Source of the DNA: Myxococcales bacterium
GTDB lineage: Bacteria; Myxococcota_A; Polyangia; Polyangiales; Polyangiaceae
Assembly: GCA_025355005.1 (NCBI GenBank)
Contig: JANXLV010000193.1
Coordinates: forward strand, 1-64,000
Direction: 5' to 3'
Length of the DNA stretch: 64,000 bases
The stretch's first letter is position 1. Each line of letters starts with the position of its first letter. The notes under the pieces are model-generated. The model saw only the letters and a list, made by a program, of their open reading frames with translations, was not told the origin of the DNA and searched no databases. Positions 47,364-55,492 of this stretch are shown piece after piece. Made by a program: the position numbers and the translations under genes.

Positions 47364-49495
47364 TCGACCGGGCGCGGTGGCGGGATCGTGATGCTCGGGT
47401 GCAGGGAGACGCCCAGCTTCTCACGCACGTCGGCGAACGCGGAAGACACCGCGAATGCAAGGAGGTCGCTTCGCCGATCCTCTGCGGTCAGCTCGGCGAT
47501 CGCGCGCTCCTCCGCCTTCACGATCTTGGTCGCGACGCGCAGGTCCGACGTGAGCAGGAAGCCGCAACGCGTGGCGAGGAGCTCGACGCTCTTCATCCAT
47601 GTGAGGAGCTCCATCTTGCCGCCGCGGGCGTCCAGCTTCTCGACGGCCGCCTTGAGCTGCGCCTTCGCTTCGTCCGAGAGCTTCGCGGAGAGCTTGTTGA
47701 AGAGGGTCTCGATCTCCGCCTTGATGGCCGTGGGCTTCCCGAGGTCAGGATGAACGACCGAAACGGCGCCAAGAACGAGCGCAGTGAGGTCGGCGAGCGT
47801 CGGGTAGAAGATCAGCGCGTAGTGCTCCGGCCGGTAGTAGACCAGGTGGCGCCCCGCCAGGAACGCGAGCTCCATCACGCTGCGCCCCGTGAGAACGCTG
47901 GGCCCCACGGCGACCGCGGGCGCGGCCGCGCGCATGGCTGCGACGCTGGTGCGACCGTCGTCCATGATCACCAGATCCGGGAGATCGATCCCGAGGACCT
48001 TGCCCGCCCACGCGAAGGTGCGCGCCGCGGAGCCCGTGCCTTCGGGGTCCAGCTTCTTCTGTTCGTCCGTGACGGAGAGCTTGTGTTCGCGGCCAAGCAC
48101 CTCCACGCGATGCTGCACGGCCACGTCGCGAACGATGGTGAGGATCTCTTCCAGGATCTCGTCCGCGCCGCTGGGGCGGATCTTGTGCAGGTCCGCGACG
48201 CTCAGAGGGACCGTGGGACGGATGGGGCTCGTGGGACGGAGCTGCTGCAGATAGAGCTCGTGATCCATGTCGGTGGAGCCGAGCTCCTCCAGACATTCGG
48301 CCGCGTAGAGCGCGCGGTCCGGGCGGCTCGCTCGCATGTGCAGCTCGAAGAGGCGGCGATAGGTCTGCGCGCGTCGAGGCTCCGCCCAGGCAATGGTCTC
48401 GAGCTCGCGCACGGCGGCATGACGCTCTCCCTTCGCGACGTAGAGCTCCGCGAGCGCGCTGCGCGCCTCCACGTCCCCGGGCTGGATCTCGAGCGCCGCG
48501 CGGAAGGCCTCCACCGCGCCGGGTCCGTCCAGCAGGCGGTCGCGGCGCAACGTCGCGAGCTTCTTGCAGACGAAGAACGCCTCATCTGCCTTCTTGGCGC
48601 GCGCGAGCTCAATGACCACACGCTCGTAGACGCGTGCGAGCTCACCCCATTCCTCGCGACGCGTGCGAATGGCGGTCATCGTGACCAGCGCCTTCTCGTG
48701 CGAGGGGTCGTCCACGAGCGCGAGCTCCATGAACGCGAGCGAGCGCGGCTCGTCGCGGAGCTTGGTGAGCATCACCTCCGCCTGCACGAACCGATAACGC
48801 GAGCGCTCTCGATCGTCGTCGGTGTGGTCGACGAGACGGTCGTACACGTCGATCAGCTTCTTGTGCTGGTTGTGGTCACGATAGAGCTCCGCGAGTTGCT
48901 TCAGCGTGCCCGCGTGCTTTGGCCGAAGCTCCGACGCGCGCTCGAGCGACTCTGCGCAGAGCTCGTAGTCAGCGCCGGCCTTGAGCTGCGCGGCTGCCAG
49001 GCGACACAGCTCCTGGGAACGCGCGTCCGGCTCTTCGAGCGCATATGCAAGCCTGCGACGGTACGTGACGACGCGCTCCGACTCTCCCTCGCGCTCGGCG
49101 AGCTCCACCAGCGCCTCGAGCGAGCGGCGGTGCGTCGCCATCGCAGACAGCGCCTTCTCGTAGTTCAGCTCCGCCTCGCGGCGCTTGCCCTGGGCGCGCT
49201 TCACCTCCGCGATGTTCGCGTAGAGCGATGCGCACGTATGGCTGTCGGACGGATCCACAACCATCAGCGCCTTCTTGTACTCGTCCAGCGCGGCCTCGAA
49301 TTCACGTTTGTTGCGCGCCTCGTCCGCCTTGTCCAGCATGGGCTCGATCGCCGGCATGGGGAGCATGGCGCGCGAGGGCGGCGGCGCTGGAATGCTCCGG
49401 TTCACGCGCGACGGCGGCGGCACCGAGTTCGACGGCGGCGGAATGGAGACGGGAGGTAGCAGCGATGGACGGGCGTCGTCTTTTTCGTCGCTCAT
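47336..49495 (-). CDS. TPR protein with degenerate metallopeptidase-like C-terminus
   Basis: This 719-residue protein starts at the ATG at 49495 (MSDEKDDARPS); upstream codons are not conserved-looking. After a Pro/Ser-rich 60-residue arm come TPR-type helices (about 70-420; EFEAALDEYKKALMVVDPSD, YEKALSAMATHRRSLEALVEL). The last 300 residues contain LPDLVIMDDGRTSVAAMRAA, GRSVMELAFLAGRHLVYYRPE and VELLATRCGFLLTSDL, parallel to the giant TPR protein at 20503. The position of LAGRH in a helix suggests a former HExxH of an M48-like zincin. No signal or membrane helix. Function unknown. Confidence 0.78.
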   Translation of the reverse strand: MSDEKDDARPSLLPPVSIPPPSNSVPPPSRVNRSIPAPPPSRAMLPMPAIEPMLDKADEARNKREFEAALDEYKKALMVVDPSDSHTCASLYANIAEVKRAQGKRREAELNYEKALSAMATHRRSLEALVELAEREGESERVVTYRRRLAYALEEPDARSQELCRLAAAQLKAGADYELCAESLERASELRPKHAGTLKQLAELYRDHNQHKKLIDVYDRLVDHTDDDRERSRYRFVQAEVMLTKLRDEPRSLAFMELALVDDPSHEKALVTMTAIRTRREEWGELARVYERVVIELARAKKADEAFFVCKKLATLRRDRLLDGPGAVEAFRAALEIQPGDVEARSALAELYVAKGERHAAVRELETIAWAEPRRAQTYRRLFELHMRASRPDRALYAAECLEELGSTDMDHELYLQQLRPTSPIRPTVPLSVADLHKIRPSGADEILEEILTIVRDVAVQHRVEVLGREHKLSVTDEQKKLDPEGTGSAARTFAWAGKVLGIDLPDLVIMDDGRTSVAAMRAAAPAVAVGPSVLTGRSVMELAFLAGRHLVYYRPEHYALIFYPTLADLTALVLGAVSVVHPDLGKPTAIKAEIETLFNKLSAKLSDEAKAQLKAAVEKLDARGGKMELLTWMKSVELLATRCGFLLTSDLRVATKIVKAEERAIAELTAEDRRSDLLAFAVSSAFADVREKLGVSLHPSITIPPPRPVDPAPSGSLE

Positions 49496-49600
49496 GTTCG
49501 TCTCCAGGCTATCCGCTTTTACCCCGCCGGGTATCACGAAGCGCGAGGAGGAGCGCATCGCGCGCATCGCGCGTATGTGTCGTGCGCGAGCTGCACACGA

Positions 49601-50542
49601 CTACCGCGAGCGCTGGGTGTTCACGACCGAGTCCCGCGTGAGGCGGTTGTCGTGGAACTTTGCCACGAAGAGCGCATGGTCGGAATCCACCGTGGGCGCA
49701 ACGCCAGGCACGAACGGGCCATGATCGCGGAGCGCCTCGTTCTGGAACGCTGCGGTCTCGAGCCGCTCGCGCAGCTGCGACGACACCAGGATGTGATCGA
49801 TCTGCTCCTTCTTGCCACCGTGCATGGTGCTGAAGCGCGCCTCCTTCGGGACGATCGCCGCGCACGCGTGGAGCATGCCTTCCGCGCTGCCACGCACTAT
49901 CTGCAGCGGCACCGCGTCGAAGGTGTCGTTGAGGTCACCCATGAGCGCGACGTTCGGCGTCACCGTCAGCGCAGCGTCGACCAGACCACGGACGTAGAGC
50001 GCCTCGGCTGTTCGCAGCACCAGGCTGCGCACGTCTCCCTCCGCACGCTCCATCTCCGTGACGGGCTCCTTCTTCGTTCCGTCGGGCCGGACCAGCTCCG
50101 AGCGCAGCTTTGATTTGAAGTGCGCGGTGAGCACGGCTACGAGCCCCACCTGCGGCACCTCCACGCGCACGTGCGGCACGCCACGCCGGAGAGGGATGCG
50201 CTTCGGAAACGGCTGTGCGTCCCCTTCGCGAAAGATCGGAAATGGAAGCTCGTCCGCGGTATGCACCGTGTCGTGGACGAACGGCAGGCGCGACACGATG
50301 GCGCAGCGAATGCCTCGCGCGTCCGGCAGGGCGAGCACGACATGCCGGTAGTCGGCGCCGCCCGGCACGCGCTTCAGGATCTCTCGCAGCGCCTCCTGCG
50401 AGGCGACCTCCTGGAGCGCGATCACATCCGCGTCCGCGCGCGCCAGCTGGGCGGCGATCTCGTCGAGCTTGGATTGCGGCGACGACACACGAAGGGCGTC
50501 GTCGAACAGATCCTTCACGTTGAACGTTGCGAGGGAAAACAC
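49601..50542 (-). CDS. Endonuclease/exonuclease/phosphatase-family protein
   Basis: The 313-residue protein matches the EEP fold: LATFNVKDLFDD (Asn), VIALQEVAS (metal Glu), AVLTAHFKSK (His), MGDLNDTFDA (DxN motif) and DSDHALFVAKF (Asp-His). It probably cleaves a phosphodiester in nucleic acid, lipid or sugar. The GTG at 50542 begins right before the conserved core; the long upstream frame to 50827 lies over the divergent gene. No signal peptide is visible, so it is likely cytoplasmic. Confidence 0.88.
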   Translation of the reverse strand: MFSLATFNVKDLFDDALRVSSPQSKLDEIAAQLARADADVIALQEVASQEALREILKRVPGGADYRHVVLALPDARGIRCAIVSRLPFVHDTVHTADELPFPIFREGDAQPFPKRIPLRRGVPHVRVEVPQVGLVAVLTAHFKSKLRSELVRPDGTKKEPVTEMERAEGDVRSLVLRTAEALYVRGLVDAALTVTPNVALMGDLNDTFDAVPLQIVRGSAEGMLHACAAIVPKEARFSTMHGGKKEQIDHILVSSQLRERLETAAFQNEALRDHGPFVPGVAPTVDSDHALFVAKFHDNRLTRDSVVNTQRSR

Positions 50543-50567
50543 GCTGGTTGATGCTACACTAACCGTG

Positions 50568-51497
50568 ATGGCCTTCACCGAAGACAACCTCCGGGAAATC
50601 GTCACCCTCACTGCAAAGGCGCTCACCGCCCTCGGGCCTCTGATGGAGCCCGACGACCTGGTCGAGCCCACGGCAAAATACTTCCCCGACGCGTTCAAGC
50701 TCGACGCTGACCACATCGAGAAGCTCGTCCATCGGATGCGCGCATACACACCGCTGTCGGAAGACCTGCCGCTCGCGCTCGGCTTTGCGGAGCCAGACGC
50801 CGAGGCGAAGGGTTCTGGATGCGGCACGGGCGCATGTGCGCCAGGTCAAGGTGGGGAAGAGGATGTGGCGCGCGGCGGGTTCGTGGAGACCGCGGACGGC
50901 TACGGGCTCGTTCTCGACACACGCGACGTGAGCGAGCCCACGCTCCTCACCACTCAGATCGCACGCGGCCTTTTCGGTATCGTGCTGACCGAGGCCGAGG
51001 TCGACATCCCGCGACAGTCGCTCGGCTTCGCCGCGGAGATCGCGGCCGCCGCGATGGGGCTTGGCCTGATCACTGCGCTCGGCGCGTCCGTCTACAAGAA
51101 GGGCTGCGGCGGGATGCGCGTGCACCGCGGCACCGTCGCGAGCGTGGAGGAGACGTGCGGCGCCCTCGCGCTGTTCTGTCGCACGCGCGACATTTCACCC
51201 GGTCGCGTTCGCGCTCACCTTCCCGTCACCCAGAAGGAGGCCTTCGACGAGGCACTGCGCTTGGTTGACGGCAACACGCACCTGACGGATGCGCTGCGCG
51301 AGCATCCGGAGACGCTCGAGGACGGCGTGTTCAAGCTCCAGGGACCGGCGGGTCTGCTCGGTCGCCTCTTCGGGCGCAAGAGGACCGACAGCGCAGCGGA
51401 GGCGCCGCCATCCACCCGGAAGCCGCGCACGCGGGAAGAAGAGGAGCGCCTCGCGGAGGCGAAGCGCCTGGTGCGCGAAGCCCTCGACGCCGAGTAG
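50568..51497 (+). CDS. Unrecognised protein with several cysteines
   Basis: The 309-residue protein starts at the ATG at 50568, 25 bases from the divergent nuclease-like gene. The N-terminal 80 residues are helical. A Gly-rich GSGCGTGACAPG (two cysteines four apart) follows, then FVETADGYGLVLDTRD, a helical part with FAAEIAAAAMGLGLITALGAS, and YKKGCGGM and EETCGALALFCR with more cysteines. The C-terminal tail is charged. The cysteines could bind a metal or cluster but the pattern is not one I recognise. Confidence 0.6.
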   Translation: MAFTEDNLREIVTLTAKALTALGPLMEPDDLVEPTAKYFPDAFKLDADHIEKLVHRMRAYTPLSEDLPLALGFAEPDAEAKGSGCGTGACAPGQGGEEDVARGGFVETADGYGLVLDTRDVSEPTLLTTQIARGLFGIVLTEAEVDIPRQSLGFAAEIAAAAMGLGLITALGASVYKKGCGGMRVHRGTVASVEETCGALALFCRTRDISPGRVRAHLPVTQKEAFDEALRLVDGNTHLTDALREHPETLEDGVFKLQGPAGLLGRLFGRKRTDSAAEAPPSTRKPRTREEEERLAEAKRLVREALDAE

Positions 51498-51498
51498 C

Positions 51499-52143
51499 TC
51501 AACGCCCGCCAACGAACTCGCCCAGCACGAGCCGTCCAGTGGGCGCGCCTGTGCTCGTGTCGCCGAACGAAGCGCAGTGCGGCGGCCCGTCCGCGAGACA
51601 GCGCGTCACCGAGAACCCGATGCGTTCGCCGGGGGCGCCGGTCAACCCCAGCTCGGCGAGCGGCACCAGCACGCTCGACGTGAGCGCGGAGTCCAGGTCG
51701 GCCGTGTCGTCAGGCGCGCTCATCAGGTCCGCGAACGGACGGATCGATGGCCCTCGCACGCTGCCGTCCGCGCCCACCTCCACGATGGTGAGTCGCCGCC
51801 CGTTGTCGAACGTGAGCGTGAAGAGCGAGCCGACTGGCTCTGGCTCTTCCGAGACCAGGGCGATGTAGAGCGAGTCGTCGGAGTAGGAGAGCCGGGCCTC
51901 CACCACCGGCGACGAGAGGTGCCCATCCTTTCTGCGCAGGTACCCGGTGGAGACCACCGCGAACGACGCCTCGCGCGGGAACCCGTCGCCAGTGATCCGT
52001 GGCACGACGAGCGTCTCGATCTCCTTCGCCCGCGCCATCGAATCACCGTGCGACCGGCCCTCTTGCGCGGCGAGCGACACGCCGATCGCGACGGCGGCGG
52101 CGGTCCAGAGAGGTGCACCACTGGTGGCCGCGCCGTGACTCAT
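51499..52143 (-). CDS. Exported CBM9-like beta-sandwich protein
   Basis: The 214-residue protein has an N-terminal hydrophobic stretch (APLWTAAAVAIGVSLAA) that may be a signal. The rest resembles family 9 carbohydrate-binding modules: VVEARLSYSDDSLYIALVSEE, LTFDNGRRLTIVEVGADG and VLVPLAELGLTGAPGERIGFSVTRC. Binding to sugar is possible but not shown. It lies one base from the stop of the preceding gene, convergent. Confidence 0.55.
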   Translation of the reverse strand: MSHGAATSGAPLWTAAAVAIGVSLAAQEGRSHGDSMARAKEIETLVVPRITGDGFPREASFAVVSTGYLRRKDGHLSSPVVEARLSYSDDSLYIALVSEEPEPVGSLFTLTFDNGRRLTIVEVGADGSVRGPSIRPFADLMSAPDDTADLDSALTSSVLVPLAELGLTGAPGERIGFSVTRCLADGPPHCASFGDTSTGAPTGRLVLGEFVGGR

Positions 52144-52188
52144 CCGTGGGAACGATTGTGCGTGAATTACGGCGTGCGGGGAAGGCCT

Positions 52189-52563
52189 TCACTCCGGTGC
52201 GGCGTCGAAAGACCCATCACTCTGATCGCCCCCGTCGATCGCGGCGTCGCCCACGTTGCCGCCGTCGTTGCCCGTGCCGCCGTCGGTGGGGGTCGGGCTC
52301 GCGTCGTCGGGTGCGCCCGTGTCCTTGTTCACCTGAGCGTCGCTCCTCACGCGACCCGAGTCGCTGTCCGCGAAGTTGCATTCGCCAGGCGGGCAGCCGT
52401 AACAGGCCATGAGCGTCATCGTGAACGCAGAGCCGAGCAGCGTGGAGGCGACGACGCCGATCCGCCCGATCCGATCCGAAGACGCGCGCAGCTCCTTGCC
52501 GCAGTGCGGACAGGAGACGGTTTTCGGAGGGGCGAAGCCTGAGCACGCAGTGCAGCGGAGCAT
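52189..52563 (-). CDS. Zinc-ribbon lipoprotein with CYGCPP motif and Asp/Gly-rich tail
   Basis: The 124-residue protein combines an N-terminal zinc ribbon (CTAC and CPHC), a hydrophobic segment (GVVASTLLGSAFTMTLMAC) with a lipobox-like LMAC at Cys54, followed directly by YGCPPGEC and then a tail rich in Asp, Gly and Thr. The N-region before the hydrophobic segment is unusually long for a lipoprotein. The CYG-C-PP stretch resembles the motif I recall from small lipoproteins paired with radical SAM enzymes. It is divergent from the radical SAM/SPASM gene at 52657, with a 93-base gap. Confidence 0.7.
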   Translation of the reverse strand: MLRCTACSGFAPPKTVSCPHCGKELRASSDRIGRIGVVASTLLGSAFTMTLMACYGCPPGECNFADSDSGRVRSDAQVNKDTGAPDDASPTPTDGGTGNDGGNVGDAAIDGGDQSDGSFDAAPE

Positions 52564-52656
52564 GCTGCATGGTCAGCAATGTGCATACCAAACACAAGGA
52601 TCCCGTAGGCTCCCAGCAGATCCGGCGATGATGCCCCTCCCCCGTCTCCTCACACC

Positions 52657-53931
52657 ATGACAGCCACGTCGCGCCGCAAGTTACCGACCGTTGACGGCGT
52701 CGACGCGCCGAGCCACGCGTTCCATCCGCGCTACGTCGTGTGGGAGCTCACGCTCGCGTGCGATCAACCCTGTACGCACTGCGGCTCGCGCGCCGGGACG
52801 GCGCGTCCGAACGAGCTCGGCACGGCGGCGGCGCTACGCGTCGCGGGAGAGCTAGCAGACATGGGCGCGAAGGAGGTGGTCCTCATTGGCGGCGAGGCGT
52901 ACCTGCATCCCGGCTTCCTCGAGATCATCGCGCGGCTGCGCGAGCGCGGCGCCGGGCCCGTGATGACCACGGGCGGTCGCGGCATCACGAAGGAGCTCGC
53001 GCAGGCGATGAAGGACGCCGGGCTCGAGCGTGCCTCCGTGAGCATCGACGGCACGGAGCCCACGCACGACACGATGCGCGCGGCCCGCGGGAGCTTTGCT
53101 TCCGCCACGGCGGCGCTGCGATACATGCATGATGCAGGCATTCGCATCCACGCGAACACGAACCTCAATCGCTGGAACCAGCACGACCTCGAGGCGCTGT
53201 ACGACCACCTTCGCGCGCAGAGGATCGAGAGCTGGCAGGTGCAGCTGACGAGCCCGCTCGGGCGCGCAGCGGACCGCCCCGACATGCTGCTACAGCCCTA
53301 CGATCTGGTCACGCTGGTGCCGCGCATCGCAAAGCTGAAGGAGCGCGCCTACGCCGACGGCATCCTGCTCATGCCCGGCAACAACCTGGGCTACTTCGGC
53401 CCGGAAGAGGGCTTCCTTCGCTCCACCACGCCCGGCGGCGCGGATCATTTCGCGGGCTGCCAGGCGGGGCGCTTCGTGATGGGCATCGAGGCGGACGGCG
53501 CGGTGAAGGGATGTCCGTCGCTGCAGACCTCGCACTACGTCGGCGGGACGCTGCGAGAGAAGCCGCTCGCGGAGATCTGGCACGGAACGAAGGAGGTGGC
53601 ATTCACGCGCGAGCGTGGCACCGAGCACCTGTGGGGTTACTGCGCGACGTGCGTCTTCGCCGAGCCGTGCAAGGGCGGCTGCACGTTCACGGCGCACTCG
53701 TTCTTCGGCAAGCCGGGGAACAACCCGTACTGCCACTTCCGCGCGAGGGACTTCGAGAAGAGGGGCCTGCGTGAGCGCCTCGTGCTGCGGGAGAACGCGG
53801 GCGGGCTGCCATTCGACAACGGGTTGTTCGACCTCATCGTCGAGCCATCGGATTCACCGGAGCCCGAGCCGCCGGAGAAGAGGACCGCGTTGCTGCAGAT
53901 CAGACGAAAAAAAAGCTCGCCAAAGCCCTGA
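52657..53931 (+). CDS. Radical SAM/SPASM enzyme, candidate peptide or lipoprotein maturase
   Basis: A 424-residue enzyme with the radical SAM triad Cys35, Cys39 and Cys42 (CDQPCTHC), a barrel containing LIGGEAYLHP and ASVSIDGTEP, and a SPASM-type C-terminal domain: GCQAG, KGCPSLQ, YCATCVFAEPCKGGC and NPYCHF. SPASM domains bind auxiliary 4Fe-4S clusters and mostly modify peptides or proteins. The best nearby candidate substrate is the divergent CYGCPP lipoprotein. An A8 run (53907-53914) near the end could allow length variation of the tail. Confidence 0.88.
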   Translation: MTATSRRKLPTVDGVDAPSHAFHPRYVVWELTLACDQPCTHCGSRAGTARPNELGTAAALRVAGELADMGAKEVVLIGGEAYLHPGFLEIIARLRERGAGPVMTTGGRGITKELAQAMKDAGLERASVSIDGTEPTHDTMRAARGSFASATAALRYMHDAGIRIHANTNLNRWNQHDLEALYDHLRAQRIESWQVQLTSPLGRAADRPDMLLQPYDLVTLVPRIAKLKERAYADGILLMPGNNLGYFGPEEGFLRSTTPGGADHFAGCQAGRFVMGIEADGAVKGCPSLQTSHYVGGTLREKPLAEIWHGTKEVAFTRERGTEHLWGYCATCVFAEPCKGGCTFTAHSFFGKPGNNPYCHFRARDFEKRGLRERLVLRENAGGLPFDNGLFDLIVEPSDSPEPEPPEKRTALLQIRRKKSSPKP

Positions 53932-53993
53932 GAACGCCGCGGCTACGAGCGGGGTCGCAAACAGGACGGCGAGGGCCAGACGGCCGTGCCGAC

Positions 53994-55424
53994 TCAGACC
54001 TGGTGACGCACGTACTCGAAGTCGACCGGACGGCCCTTGATGCCGTGCTTCGGCGCTGCGATCCAGCTGGCCATCTGCTTCGGATCGTAGACGGGCTTCT
54101 GCATCAGGCTCTGCACGTAGGCCTTGTCGTCGTCGGTCGGGAGCCAGCTCCCCTTCTGCTTCTCGAACGCTTCCTTCGTGATGATGTTGCCGCTCGGATC
54201 GCAGGCGACATCGGCGAAGAGCCCGATGTGACGGTGGAAGCGGCGGCTCGGGAGCGTGAGCTTTGCGTCGATGCCGTGCTCCGCGATGGTGCGGTTCCAC
54301 TTGTCCACGCCGCGCTGGCAGTCTTCCACGTACGCGTCGCGGAGGACCTCGTTCATGGCGTTGCGTAGCGGCACGTCCTCGTGCGTGAAGGCGCCGTTCT
54401 TCGGCACGTCCATGCCGTAGAACTTCTCGAGGCAGACGTGGTCGTCGTAGCTGTCTTCCTTGGCGCGGCCCTTGATCCCGGTCGCGAAGAAGCTGGCCGC
54501 GTTGGAGGAGATCTCACCACCGAAGAGGTCGAGCGAGAGCGTGTACCAGAGGTTCAGGTACTTCTGCATGGTGGGAAGATCGATGAGGCCCATCTTGCGG
54601 ACGGCCTCTGGCGAATCCAGCTTGTGGGTCTTCATCTGCTCTGCCGTGCGCTCGCAGACGCGGAGCACGCCGGTCTCACCCACGAACATGTGGTGCGCCT
54701 CCTCCGTCAACATGAAGCGCGTGGTGCGAGACAGCGGATCGAACGCGCTCTCGGACAGGGCGAGCAGCTGGAACTTGCCGTCGCGGTCCGTGAAGTACGT
54801 GAACATGAAGAACGAGAGCCAATCCGTGCAGGGCTCGTTGAACGCGCCCAGCATGCGGGGCTTGTTCTCATCGCCGCTGCGGCGGAGAAGCAGCTCCTCT
54901 GCGTCCTCGCGCCCGTCACGACCGAAGTGCGAGTGGAGCAGGTAGACCATGGCCCAGAGGTGCCGGCCCTCTTCCACGTTCACCTGGAACAAATTACGGA
55001 GATCATACATGCTTGGGCACGTCTGCCCGAGGAGGCGCTGCTGCTCGACGCTCGCCGGCTCCGTGTCGCCCTGCGTGACGATGAGGCGCTTCAGAGTGTT
55101 GCGGTGCTCGCCCGGCACTTCCTTCCAGACGGGCTTGCCCATCTCGTCGCCGAAGCCGACCTTGCGATCCGCAACTTCGTCCGCCAGGAAGATGCCCCAG
55201 CGGTAGTCCGGCATCTTCACGTAATCGAAGTTCGCCCAGCCCTCGGAGGTGACGCTGATGGCCGTGCGCAGGAACACGTCGTCCTGCTGGAAGCCTTCGG
55301 GCCCCATCTCCTTCCACCAGCTGATGAAGTTCGGCTGCCACGCCTCGAGCGCGCGCTGGAGCTTCTTGTCGGACGACAGGTTGACGTTGTTCGGGATGCG
55401 CTCTTCGGTGACGACTGACGACAT
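53994..55424 (-). CDS. boxB: Benzoyl-CoA 2,3-epoxidase oxygenase component BoxB
   Basis: This 476-residue protein matches BoxB throughout, including GDTEPASVEQQRLLG, QVNVEEGRHLWAMVYLL and LTEEAHHMFVGE. Its class I diiron ligands are probably Glu122, Glu152, His155, Asp213, Glu242 and His245, which fit BoxB's carboxylate-bridged diiron centre. It epoxidises the ring of benzoyl-CoA using O2 and electrons from the reductase BoxA, which is not in this window. It follows boxC by 68 bases on the same strand and must be cotranscribed. Confidence 0.96.
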   Translation of the reverse strand: MSSVVTEERIPNNVNLSSDKKLQRALEAWQPNFISWWKEMGPEGFQQDDVFLRTAISVTSEGWANFDYVKMPDYRWGIFLADEVADRKVGFGDEMGKPVWKEVPGEHRNTLKRLIVTQGDTEPASVEQQRLLGQTCPSMYDLRNLFQVNVEEGRHLWAMVYLLHSHFGRDGREDAEELLLRRSGDENKPRMLGAFNEPCTDWLSFFMFTYFTDRDGKFQLLALSESAFDPLSRTTRFMLTEEAHHMFVGETGVLRVCERTAEQMKTHKLDSPEAVRKMGLIDLPTMQKYLNLWYTLSLDLFGGEISSNAASFFATGIKGRAKEDSYDDHVCLEKFYGMDVPKNGAFTHEDVPLRNAMNEVLRDAYVEDCQRGVDKWNRTIAEHGIDAKLTLPSRRFHRHIGLFADVACDPSGNIITKEAFEKQKGSWLPTDDDKAYVQSLMQKPVYDPKQMASWIAAPKHGIKGRPVDFEYVRHQV

Positions 55425-55492
55425 GGCTTGTTCTCTCTGCGGTTCTACGAAGGGATGGCGCGAAAGTGGTTCGTTCTGGGCGGAGCTTCGTG

